Shown piece by piece: positions 43,818-51,699 of a stretch of DNA of 64,000 nt (positions are counted from its first letter, which is position 1; each line of letters opens with the position of its first letter). This stretch comes from Plantibacter flavus (lineage in GTDB: Bacteria; Actinomycetota; Actinomycetes; Actinomycetales; Microbacteriaceae), in assembly GCF_002024505.1 (NCBI RefSeq), contig NZ_CP019402.1, positions 1,054,001-1,118,000 on the forward strand, read 5' to 3'. The notes below the pieces were generated by a model, which made no database searches, was not told the origin of the DNA, and saw nothing but the letters and a program-made list of their open reading frames with translations. A program made the position numbers and the translations under genes.

Positions 43818-45331
43818 GCGCCCGGCAGCGGGAGGTCGTCGTCGTCGGTGCAGGTCCCGCCGGCCTCCAGGCCGCGCTCGCCGCCCGGGCCCTCGGTGCG
43901 TCCGTCACCCTGCTCGACGCCTCGGACGAGCTCGGCGGTCAGTACTGGCGGCACCTGCCGGCCAGCCGGCCGTCTGCGGCCGAGGCCTCGCTGCATCACG
44001 GGTTCGAGCGCTTCGTCGCCATGCGCGCGGCGCTCGACGCCGACGACGGCTGCACGGTGATCACCGAGGCGCAGGTGTGGGCGATCGACGTCGACCGCGC
44101 CGCCGCCGACCACGGCTCCGACGACGTCTCCAGGGCGACCGGCCTGCGTCTGCACGTCCTGGTCGGACCGCCGGACGGCACCGACCGCACGGCGCTCACC
44201 CTCCGGCCGGACGCGCTCGTCCTCGCGACCGGCGCCCATGACCGCACGCTGCCCTTCCCCGGCTGGGACCTCCCCGGCGTGTTCTCGGCCGGTGCCGCCC
44301 AGGCCCTCGCGAAGGGCGAGCGGGTCACCGTCGGTCAGCGGGTGGTCGTGGCCGGTGCCGGACCGTTCCTGTTGCCGGTGGCCGCGTCCTTGACCGCGAC
44401 CGGATCACGCGTCCTCGGCGTCTACGAGGCCACGACCGTCGGCGGACTCGCCAGGGGCTGGCTCCCCAAGCCCTGGCAGCTGCTCGGCGTGACCGGGAAG
44501 GCCGGTGAGCTGCTCGGCTACGTCGGCGGCCACCTCCGTCACCGGATCCCGTACCGCGTCGGCCACGCGGTGGTCGCTGCGCACGGCACGGACCGGGTCG
44601 AGCGCGTGACCATCGCCGCCGTCGACGCCGACTGGTCGCCGATCCCCGGGACCGAGCGCACGGTCGAAGCGGACGCCGTCTGCGTCAGCCACGGGTTCAC
44701 CCCACGGCTCGAGCTGCCCGTCGCGGTCGGCTGCGCGCTCACCGAAGCCCGGTTCGTCCAGGTCGACGACGAGCAGCGCACGAGCGTCCCGGCCGTCTTC
44801 GCGGCGGGGGAGATCACCGGTATCGGTGGTGTCGACGCCGCGCTCGCCGAGGGCGCGATCGCGGGACACGCTGCCGCCGGCGGACTCCACGGCGCCTCCG
44901 GCATCCGTGCCGCCGTGAGCCGACGCGACACGTTCCTCGCCTTCGCCGACCGGCTCGAACGCGCCCACGGCATCCGCGCCGGCTGGAGCGACTGGCTCGA
45001 CGACGACACCACCATCTGCCGCTGCGAGGAGGTCGACTACCGCTCGTTGCGCACGACGGCGACCGCCACCTGCGCGACCGGCCTGCGCTCCCTCAAACTC
45101 AGCACGCGCGCCGGGCTCGGGATCTGCCAGGGGCGCATGTGCGGTCGCACCGTCGAGGAGCTCCTCCACCGCGTCGCAGCCGAATCCGGCGGCAGCGGCC
45201 TCATCGACGGCGTCTCGAGCGACCGCCGGCCCATCGCCTCCCCGCTGCGCATCGGCGAACTCGCCGCGCAGGCACCGGGACACCCTCCCCACGAACCGCC
45301 GTCGACCCCGACGGCCGAACACCCAGGATGA
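43814..45331 (+). CDS. NAD(P)/FAD-dependent oxidoreductase subunit with BFD-like Fe-S domain
   Basis: This 505-residue flavoprotein has VVGAGPAGLQAA at the N-terminus and a second dinucleotide site VVVAGAGPFLLPVA in the middle. The C-terminal BFD-like [2Fe-2S] module has CRCEEV and CQGRMC. This is the architecture of the alpha subunit of opine oxidase and D-hydroxyproline dehydrogenase complexes. The final 40 residues are a Pro-rich tail with no known role. It likely passes electrons to the respiratory chain or another acceptor. A 41-bp gap with GGAAAGGA separates it from the deaminase gene. Confidence 0.85.
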   Translation: MSARQREVVVVGAGPAGLQAALAARALGASVTLLDASDELGGQYWRHLPASRPSAAEASLHHGFERFVAMRAALDADDGCTVITEAQVWAIDVDRAAADHGSDDVSRATGLRLHVLVGPPDGTDRTALTLRPDALVLATGAHDRTLPFPGWDLPGVFSAGAAQALAKGERVTVGQRVVVAGAGPFLLPVAASLTATGSRVLGVYEATTVGGLARGWLPKPWQLLGVTGKAGELLGYVGGHLRHRIPYRVGHAVVAAHGTDRVERVTIAAVDADWSPIPGTERTVEADAVCVSHGFTPRLELPVAVGCALTEARFVQVDDEQRTSVPAVFAAGEITGIGGVDAALAEGAIAGHAAAGGLHGASGIRAAVSRRDTFLAFADRLERAHGIRAGWSDWLDDDTTICRCEEVDYRSLRTTATATCATGLRSLKLSTRAGLGICQGRMCGRTVEELLHRVAAESGGSGLIDGVSSDRRPIASPLRIGELAAQAPGHPPHEPPSTPTAEHPG

Positions 45332-45372
45332 CCGACCGGTCTCCGCACCATTCCCTCGGAAAGGAACCACCC

Positions 45373-46287
45373 ATGGCCAAGCAGTTCGACCTCGGCGGCG
45401 TCATCGTCGCGACCACCCTCGCGTTCAAGGAGGACGCCTCGGCGCCCGCAGGCCTCGCCGTCGACTACGACCGCTTCGCCGAGCACTGCAACTGGCTCAT
45501 CGAGAACGGTTGCCGAGGCGTCGGCCCGAACGGCTCGCTCGGTGAGTACTCGTCACTCACGGACGCCGAGCGTCGCAAGGTCATCCAGGTCGCGGTCGAC
45601 ACCGTCGGCGACCGCGGCCTCGTCGTCGCCGGGGTGCACGGCGTCGGCTGGCACCAGGCCCAGCAGTGGGCCGAGTACGCGAAGGAGGACGGCGCGGACG
45701 GCGTCCTGCTCCTGCCGCCCACCATCTACCGGGCGAACGACGACGAGGTCATCGAGCACTACAGCCGCGTGGACGAGGTCGGCCTGCCGATCATGGCCTA
45801 CAACAACCCCATCGACACCAAGGTCGACCTCACGCCCGACCTGCTCGTCGAACTCGCCAAGCTCGAGCACGTCGTCGCCGTGAAGGAGTTCTCGGCCGAC
45901 ATCCGTCGGGTGCTCGAGATCCAGGACAAGACCGACCTCGACGTCATCGCGGGAGCGGACGACCTCCTCTTCGAGTCCCTCGTCGCCGGTGCGGTCGGCT
46001 GGTTCGCCGGCTACCCGAACGCCTTCCCGCGCGAGGCCGTCGAGCTGTACACACTCGTCACCTCCGGTCGCGTCGACGAGGCCCGCACCCTCTACCGCGA
46101 GCTCGTGCCCGTCTTCGGGTGGGACTCGAAGACGGAGTTCGTCCAGGCCATCAAGCTGTCGATCGACATCGCCGGCGAGAGCTACGGTGGTCCGACGCGT
46201 CCGCCGCGCGGTCCGCTGAACGCGCTCCAGACGGAGCAGGTCACGACGCATACTCGTCGCGCGCTCGACTACCTCGCGGCACGCTGA
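45373..46287 (+). CDS. DapA-family 1-pyrroline-4-hydroxy-2-carboxylate deaminase
   Basis: This 304-residue TIM-barrel enzyme of the dihydrodipicolinate synthase/N-acetylneuraminate lyase family has the Schiff-base Lys171 (VAVKEFS), Tyr143 (AYNNP) and a GPNGSLGE carboxylate-binding loop. In hydroxyproline pathways this family member (LhpC/HypD) deaminates and dehydrates pyrroline-4-hydroxy-2-carboxylate to alpha-ketoglutarate semialdehyde. Lysine-biosynthetic DapA would normally carry GTTGE here, so the loop and context argue against that role. The start at 45373 follows GGAAAGGA. Confidence 0.85.
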   Translation: MAKQFDLGGVIVATTLAFKEDASAPAGLAVDYDRFAEHCNWLIENGCRGVGPNGSLGEYSSLTDAERRKVIQVAVDTVGDRGLVVAGVHGVGWHQAQQWAEYAKEDGADGVLLLPPTIYRANDDEVIEHYSRVDEVGLPIMAYNNPIDTKVDLTPDLLVELAKLEHVVAVKEFSADIRRVLEIQDKTDLDVIAGADDLLFESLVAGAVGWFAGYPNAFPREAVELYTLVTSGRVDEARTLYRELVPVFGWDSKTEFVQAIKLSIDIAGESYGGPTRPPRGPLNALQTEQVTTHTRRALDYLAAR

Positions 46288-46342
46288 GCCTGGTGGCCGA
46301 CGCGACACCCCGACCACGACCACCAGTCCTGAGAGGCACACC

Positions 46343-47344
46343 ATGAAGTCCTCCCGCATGATCAGTGCGGTCGACTCGCACACCGAGGGCATGCCGACCC
46401 GCGTCGTCACCGGCGGGGTCGGCGTGATCCCCGGCGCGACCATGAACGAGAAGCGCCTCCACTTCATGGAGCATCTCGACGACCTGCGGCTCTTCCTCAT
46501 GAACGAGCCCCGCGGTCACGCGGCGATGAGCGGGGCGATCCTGCAGCCGTCCACGCGTGCGGACTGCGACTGGGGCGTCGTGTACATCGAGGTGTCCGGC
46601 TGCCTGCCGATGTGCGGGCACGGCACCATCGGGGTCGCGACGGTCCTCGTGGAGACCGGCATGGTGGAGGTGGTCGAGCCGGTCACGACGATCCGGCTCG
46701 ACACCCCCGCCGGACTCGTGATCGCGCGGGTCGACGTCAGCGACGGGCACGCCGACCGTGTGACGATCGAGAACGTCCCGAGCTATGTCGACCGCCTCGA
46801 CGCCACGATCGAGGTGCCGGGCCTCGGCACCGTGCCGTACAGCCTCGCGTTCGGCGGCAACTTCTACGCGATGGTCGACCTCGACGACGTGGGCCTGCCC
46901 TTCGACCGCGACCGTCAGCAGGACATCCTCGACACGGGCCTGCGGATCATGGCGGCGATCAACGAGCAGGCGCCGCCCGTGCACCCCGAGATCGCCGGCC
47001 TCGACCACTGCCACCACGTCGAGTTCATCGCGCCGGGATCCGACGCCGTGCTGTCCCGGCATGCGATGGCCATCTTCCCGGGGTGGTTCGACCGCTCGCC
47101 CTGCGGCACCGGAACCTCGGCCCGCATGGCCGAGCTCTGGGCCCGCGGTGAGCTGCCGCTCGACCAGGACTTCGTCAACGAGTCCTTCATCGGTAGCCGG
47201 TTCACCGGCCGGCTGATCGCCGAGACGTCGGTGGCCGGCCGGCCGGCCGTCATCCCGACCATCTCCGGTCGGGCCTGGGTCACCGGTATCGGCTCCTACC
47301 TCCTCGACCCCGCCGATCCGTTCCCGACCGGCTTCCAGTTCTGA
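46343..47344 (+). CDS. 4-Hydroxyproline 2-epimerase (proline racemase family)
   Basis: This 333-residue proline racemase-fold enzyme has both catalytic cysteines: Cys91 in MCGHGT and Cys254 in SPCGTGTSA. The dehydratase branch of the family (trans-3-hydroxy-L-proline dehydratase) has Thr in place of the second Cys, so this member should be a two-base epimerase/racemase. It would convert trans-4-hydroxy-L-proline to cis-4-hydroxy-D-proline, the first step of the pathway. It is a cytoplasmic, cofactor-free enzyme. It lies 55 bp after the deaminase gene and 26 bp before the aldehyde dehydrogenase gene. Confidence 0.9.
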   Translation: MKSSRMISAVDSHTEGMPTRVVTGGVGVIPGATMNEKRLHFMEHLDDLRLFLMNEPRGHAAMSGAILQPSTRADCDWGVVYIEVSGCLPMCGHGTIGVATVLVETGMVEVVEPVTTIRLDTPAGLVIARVDVSDGHADRVTIENVPSYVDRLDATIEVPGLGTVPYSLAFGGNFYAMVDLDDVGLPFDRDRQQDILDTGLRIMAAINEQAPPVHPEIAGLDHCHHVEFIAPGSDAVLSRHAMAIFPGWFDRSPCGTGTSARMAELWARGELPLDQDFVNESFIGSRFTGRLIAETSVAGRPAVIPTISGRAWVTGIGSYLLDPADPFPTGFQF

Positions 47345-47370
47345 ACCACACCACGATCCCGGAGGATCAC

Positions 47371-48900
47371 ATGACGACCACGCCAGCCCCCGACGCCCCC
47401 ATCGCGGAGACCACCCACGAGCAGCTCGAGGAGGTCCTCCGGGGAGCCGCCGCGGCTGCACCCGCGTGGGCCGCGACGCCGGCGGACGCCCGTGCGAGTG
47501 CGCTCGTCGCCGTCGCCGACGCCCTGCAGGCCCACGCGGACGAGCTCGTCCCGGTCGGCATGGTCGAGACGGGGCTCGCCGAGGCCCGGCTCCGCGGCGA
47601 GCTCCTCCGCACCGCCGTGCAGCTGCGGTTGTTCGCGGAGACGATCGTCGACGGCTCTTACCTCGACGTCCGGATCGACGAGGCCGACCCGGATTTCGCG
47701 CTCGGCGCGCGCCCGGAACTCCGCCGCGTCCTCGTGCCGCTCGGCCCGGTCGTGAACTTCGCGGCGAGCAACTTCCCCTTCGCCTTCTCGGTCGCCGGTG
47801 GTGACACCGCGTCGATCCTCGCGGCCGGATGCCCGGTGATCCTCAAGGTGCACGACGGGCACCCGCGGCTCTCGCTCGCGACGGCGGCCGTCGTCGAGGC
47901 CGCGCTCCGGGCGTCCGGGGCTCCTGACGGCGTCTTCCAGACGATCATCGGCCAGGAGGCCGGCGTCGTCGCGCTGCAGGACGAGCGCGTCCGGGCCGGC
48001 TCCTTCACGGGCTCCCTCCGGGCGGGTCGGATCCTCGCCGACCTCGCGGCGGCACGCCCCGTCCCGATCCCGTTCTTCGGCGAGCTCGGCAGCGTCAACC
48101 CCGTGTTCGTGACGCAGACCGCCCTCGACGAGTCCGCAACGGCCATCGCGACGGGATTCGTCACGAGTGTCGCGGGCTCGGCGGGTCAGCTGTGCACGAA
48201 GCCCGGCTTCGTCTACCTGCCGGACGGCGCGGGGCTCGACGAGTCGATCCGTGAGGCTGCTGCCGCGGTCCCCGAGCACCGACTCCTGAACGACCGCATC
48301 ACGGCCGGGTACCAGGCGAGGCGCGACACGATCCTCGGCACCGACGGTGTGCGGATCATCGCCGAGGGGTCGCTCCGGGTCGACGAGGACGGCGACGGCT
48401 GGGCGACCCCCACGATCATCGCCGTCTCACTCGACGCGCTGCGGGCCGGTCGGGACGCCCTGCTCGACGAGGCCTTCGGTCCGTTGTCGATCCTCGTCGA
48501 GGTCCCGGCCGGAACAGCGCTCGCACCGCTCGTGCCGGAGTTCTGCGAGGGCAATCTGACGGCCACCCTGCACGCCGGTGCCGACGAGACGAGCGACGAC
48601 CTCGTGGAACTCGTCCAGCAGCTCTCGGCGCACGCCGGACGGGTGCTGTTCGGCGGTTGGCCCACCGGCGTCGCGGTCACGCCCGCCATGCAGCACGGCG
48701 GACCGTGGCCGGCGACGACGAACGACTCGAGCACCTCGGTGGGGACGGCCGCGATCACCCGTTTCCTGCGGCCGGTCGCGTTCCAGAACATGCCGGACCG
48801 GTTCCTGCCCGAGGTGCTGCGATCGTCGGCCACCGGCGTCCCGCGGACGATCGCACCCGCGGGCGAGTCGACGCACTGGGGCGAGGCGGCTCAGCGCTGA
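47371..48900 (+). CDS. Alpha-ketoglutarate semialdehyde dehydrogenase
   Basis: This 509-residue aldehyde dehydrogenase has a catalytic Cys275 in AGQLCTKPG and a general base Glu238 in FGELGSVNP. The FGELGSVNP and QLCTKPG variants are those of the 2,5-dioxovalerate/alpha-ketoglutaric semialdehyde dehydrogenase subgroup (usually NADP+-preferring). It completes the pathway by making alpha-ketoglutarate, which enters the TCA cycle. It is the last gene of the locus; the next gene is convergent. Confidence 0.9.
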   Translation: MTTTPAPDAPIAETTHEQLEEVLRGAAAAAPAWAATPADARASALVAVADALQAHADELVPVGMVETGLAEARLRGELLRTAVQLRLFAETIVDGSYLDVRIDEADPDFALGARPELRRVLVPLGPVVNFAASNFPFAFSVAGGDTASILAAGCPVILKVHDGHPRLSLATAAVVEAALRASGAPDGVFQTIIGQEAGVVALQDERVRAGSFTGSLRAGRILADLAAARPVPIPFFGELGSVNPVFVTQTALDESATAIATGFVTSVAGSAGQLCTKPGFVYLPDGAGLDESIREAAAAVPEHRLLNDRITAGYQARRDTILGTDGVRIIAEGSLRVDEDGDGWATPTIIAVSLDALRAGRDALLDEAFGPLSILVEVPAGTALAPLVPEFCEGNLTATLHAGADETSDDLVELVQQLSAHAGRVLFGGWPTGVAVTPAMQHGGPWPATTNDSSTSVGTAAITRFLRPVAFQNMPDRFLPEVLRSSATGVPRTIAPAGESTHWGEAAQR

Positions 48901-48934
48901 CGCGCGGCCGGCCGGTCTCCCGGACGGCGAGGCG

Positions 48935-49471
48935 TCAGATGGCGCCCTCGACCGTGGCGCCGACCTCGTCGTCCTCCTCGTCGCCGGGGAGCGGCGGGTC
49001 GTAGGCCCAGCTCGGCGCGAGCGCCTTGATCCGCGCACCGCGCCACTGCCATGTCGCCCACAGCGGGTACCAGTAGAGCGGGGCGATCGCGCCGGTGATC
49101 ACGAGTCGGTCGCGGTACAGGGTCTTCGTCGGGTCCTGCTTGTCGCGGGCCACCGCCATCTGGTGGTCCCACCCGGCGAGCTTGCTGAGCGGCCCGCTGA
49201 CCGGGTCGCCCTGGTCGTGGAGGATGCGGGTGCCGTCACGGCGCTCGATGAACTCGAGGTCGATGACCTGGTCGCCGACCGGGATCGCGCCGGCGGCCTT
49301 CACGCGCACGCGGTGCGCTCCCGGCTCCCAGATGGTGGGGAACCCGTCGGCGTCGAGCGCCTCGAGGCCCATGACGGGGCTGTAGAGCTCCCGCAGGACC
49401 GCCGGGGAGCGGAGTGCCCGCCAGGCGACGTCGACATCACAGTCCAGGACGAGTTTCAGCATCACGCGCAT
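48935..49471 (-). CDS. SRPBCC-like protein
   Basis: This 178-residue protein begins MLKLVLDCDVDVAWRALRSP, the typical first strand-helix of the START/SRPBCC fold, with a following ligand-cavity beta-sheet and a C-terminal helix. Such proteins bind small hydrophobic ligands or act as polyketide-cyclase-like folds. No catalytic residue is evident. The acidic C-terminus (GDEEDDE) is disordered. It is convergent with the aldehyde dehydrogenase gene, 34 bp apart. Confidence 0.55.
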   Translation of the reverse strand: MRVMLKLVLDCDVDVAWRALRSPAVLRELYSPVMGLEALDADGFPTIWEPGAHRVRVKAAGAIPVGDQVIDLEFIERRDGTRILHDQGDPVSGPLSKLAGWDHQMAVARDKQDPTKTLYRDRLVITGAIAPLYWYPLWATWQWRGARIKALAPSWAYDPPLPGDEEDDEVGATVEGAI

Positions 49472-49535
49472 GCCTCAGTGTCGCATGTGCGGCTCGGCGG
49501 CTGCAGGGGGTGCGCCGGTAGGGAAGACTGTGCCT

Positions 49536-50009
49536 ATGGCGATCCGGTACTGGCTGGGCGTGATCCAGCGGGATCACGTCGTCCTCGGCGTCCGGCAGGG
49601 CTTCGTGCAGATCAACCACGGGCAGCGCGGTGGTCTCGACCAGATGCGCGAGTCCGACGGCTTCGTGTACTACTCGCCGAGGGTCAGCACCCCGGACGGC
49701 GCGCCGCTCAAGGCGTTCACCGCGATCGGGCGGGTCTCCGACGACACCGTCTACCAGGCGGCCGTGCCTCGACCGGACGGAGCCGATTGGCGGCCCTGGC
49801 GGCGGAGTGTCGACTGGTACCCGGACGCGGTCGAGGCGCCCATCCGTCCGATGCTCGCGCTCCTCGACTTCACGAGCTTCACCCGGAACTGGGGTGTCCA
49901 GCTCCGTCGGGGGTTCCTCGAGCTGAGTCGTCACGACTTCGAGCTCATCCGTACCGAGATGCGTCCGCCCCACCCCGACGACCGTCGCTTCCCCACCGCC
50001 TCCCGCTGA
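49536..50009 (+). CDS. EVE-domain protein
   Basis: This 157-residue PUA-like EVE-domain protein begins RYWLGVIQRDHV and contains the aromatic-rich pocket (FVYYSPR, DWYPDAVEAPI and SFTRNWGVQLRRGF). EVE domains recognise modified bases in DNA or RNA. No restriction or modification gene is nearby, so it may read an RNA modification. AAGACT lies exactly 6 nt before the ATG at 49536. Confidence 0.75.
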   Translation: MAIRYWLGVIQRDHVVLGVRQGFVQINHGQRGGLDQMRESDGFVYYSPRVSTPDGAPLKAFTAIGRVSDDTVYQAAVPRPDGADWRPWRRSVDWYPDAVEAPIRPMLALLDFTSFTRNWGVQLRRGFLELSRHDFELIRTEMRPPHPDDRRFPTASR

Positions 50010-50026
50010 CCCCCTCCTGCCCTTGC

Positions 50027-50135
50027 GCCAGCGCGGTGCGCTGACGTCACCGCGGGTCTGGCGCGTGAGCGCGCCCCTCCGGAGGCCCGCGCTCACGTCC
50101 GATGACCCGCGCTCGCGTCAGCGCACCGCGCTGGC
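50027..50135. repeat. Palindromic dispersed repeat, copy B
   Basis: The outer arms (50027-50046 and 50116-50135) are perfect 20-bp inverted repeats around a GC-rich core that includes GTGAGCGCGCCCCTCCGGAG. The 32 bp at 50104-50135 match 629-660 exactly. The element fills most of the gap between the EVE and ComB-like genes. Confidence 0.65.
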
Positions 50136-50206
50136 CACCACCCCCACCGAGGTCTTCGGACGCAACAGTCGTGGGGCGGGTGGGTGCGCCTGGATACGAT
50201 GAACGG

Positions 50207-50857
50207 GTGAGTACCGCAGCCGCCACCCCGCCGCCCGTCCACCCGCCGCTCGCCCAGACCAAGTACCAGGTCAGGTTCGACTGGGGCGTGGCAGGAGCTG
50301 GCCGGGTCGAGGCGGCGGACGTCGCGGTCGTCGTGGACGTGCTCCACGCGACGACCTCCGTCGAGCGGCGCGTGAGCGGTGGGGAGACCGTCGCCGTCGC
50401 CGAACTGGACGACCGCGGGGAGACGGCTCAGATCGCGACCCTGCTCGCCGACGCGGGTGCGACGGTCGTCGCCGGGTGCCTGCGCAACCGGTCGGCGGTC
50501 GCGGACTGGATCATCGCGAAGCAGGCCGAGCTCGGTCGGCGCACGAGCATCGTCGTCATCGCGGTCGGCGAACTCGACGACACGGCCGAGACCCGGTTCG
50601 CCGTCGAGGACCTCTTCGGGGCCGGTGCCGTGATCGAGGCGCTGGGGCTCCGCGGCATCGACTTCACCTCACCGGAGGCCGCTGCCGCCGCCGCCGCGTA
50701 CGAGGGCCTGCGCAACGGCGTCGGGCACCTGCTGTCCGCGTCCGCCACCGCCCAGCAGCTCGCGCAGGCGGGTGCCACGCAGCACGTCCAGGCGGCACGC
50801 GAGGTCGACGTGTCAAGCGTCGTCCCGGTCCTGGACGGAGCCGTGTTCCGGGCGTAG
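50207..50857 (+). CDS. ComB-like 2-phosphosulfolactate phosphatase family protein
   Basis: This 216-residue protein has the ComB signature VVVDVLHATTSVE near residue 45, a GCLRNRSAVA segment, and a central VVIAVGEL strand. ComB dephosphorylates 2-phosphosulfolactate in coenzyme M synthesis, but actinobacterial homologues occur without that pathway and their substrate is unknown. TACGAT lies exactly 6 nt before the GTG start. The first 15 residues are a Pro/Ala-rich leader. Confidence 0.8.
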   Translation: MSTAAATPPPVHPPLAQTKYQVRFDWGVAGAGRVEAADVAVVVDVLHATTSVERRVSGGETVAVAELDDRGETAQIATLLADAGATVVAGCLRNRSAVADWIIAKQAELGRRTSIVVIAVGELDDTAETRFAVEDLFGAGAVIEALGLRGIDFTSPEAAAAAAAYEGLRNGVGHLLSASATAQQLAQAGATQHVQAAREVDVSSVVPVLDGAVFRA

Positions 50858-50866
50858 TCTCGGCGC

Positions 50867-51169
50867 ATGCGCGCACTCCTCGGAACCACCGTCCTCGCCG
50901 AAGCCCCCGAATCGGAGCTCATCAAGATCGAGGGCAACTGGTACTTCCCGCCGTCGAGCCTCAACCGCGAGCGCTTCGTCGAGACCGACACCCAGTACCA
51001 CTGCCCGTGGAAGGGCGACGCCCAGTACTGGGGCGTCACCGACGGCGGCGAGGTCAAGCCCGATGTGGCCTGGTCGTACCCGACCCCGTATCCGACCGCG
51101 TTCGACCGCGTCGGCAAGGACTTCTCCGGCTACGTCGCCTTCGGGAACGAGGTCCAGGTCGTCGACTGA
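50867..51169 (+). CDS. DUF427 family protein
   Basis: This 100-residue protein matches DUF427: GNWYFPPSSLNRE, an aromatic/Cys strand YHCPWKGDAQYWGV and a C-terminal DFSGYVAFGNEVQV. The structure is a small beta-barrel of unknown function, common in actinobacteria and cyanobacteria. TAGTCT lies exactly 6 nt before the ATG. Its stop overlaps the DinB gene by one base. Confidence 0.85.
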   Translation: MRALLGTTVLAEAPESELIKIEGNWYFPPSSLNRERFVETDTQYHCPWKGDAQYWGVTDGGEVKPDVAWSYPTPYPTAFDRVGKDFSGYVAFGNEVQVVD

Positions 51170-51672
51170 TGGCCGACTGGGGCGACCGCCCGCAGCCGCC
51201 TGAGCGCGGTGGGGAGCGCGAGACGATCGAGGGTTTCCTCGATCTGCAGCGCGCGAGCATCGTCTGGAAGGCGCGCGGACTCACCGACGAGCTCGCGGCC
51301 AAGCGGCTGCTGCCGAGCATCACGACGGTCTCGGGCGTCATCCGACACCTCGCCGATGTCGAGCGCAGCTGGTTCCGCGAGGACATGGACGGGCAGTCGG
51401 ACGTCCCAGCGCGGTGGACCGACGACGATCCCGACGGCGAATGGCGCGTCACGGCCGAGGACAGCCTGGCCGAGATCATCGCCGACTACGAGGCGGCCTG
51501 TGCGGAGTCCCGCGAGGTGGCGTCGCGGTATCAGCTCGACGACGTCTGCCTCGGCAACGACCAGCGGTTCACACTGCGGTGGATCGAGCTCCACATGATC
51601 GAGGAGACGGCCCGGCATCTCGGGCACGTCGACGTCCTCCGCGAACAGCTCGACGGCCGCACGGGCGAGTAG
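51169..51672 (+). CDS. DinB/DUF664-family protein
   Basis: This 167-residue four-helix-bundle protein has the DinB-type metal-binding histidines in VIRHLADVERSWF, and in ELHMIEETARHLGHVDVLRE near the C-terminus. Members include mycothiol- and bacillithiol-dependent enzymes, so a thiol-transfer or detoxification role with mycothiol is possible. It is translationally coupled to DUF427 (TGATG). Confidence 0.8.
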   Translation: MADWGDRPQPPERGGERETIEGFLDLQRASIVWKARGLTDELAAKRLLPSITTVSGVIRHLADVERSWFREDMDGQSDVPARWTDDDPDGEWRVTAEDSLAEIIADYEAACAESREVASRYQLDDVCLGNDQRFTLRWIELHMIEETARHLGHVDVLREQLDGRTGE

Positions 51673-51699
51673 CGCCGCGGCCGTCGAGCGAGCCGAGCG

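Noticed and set aside
45373..46287. DapA (dihydrodipicolinate synthase of lysine synthesis).
   Set aside because: The loop reads GPNGSLGE rather than the DapA-typical GTTGE pattern, and the gene sits within a complete hydroxyproline pathway.
46343..47344. trans-3-Hydroxy-L-proline dehydratase.
   Set aside because: The second active-site position is Cys254, not Thr, which fits an epimerase/racemase.
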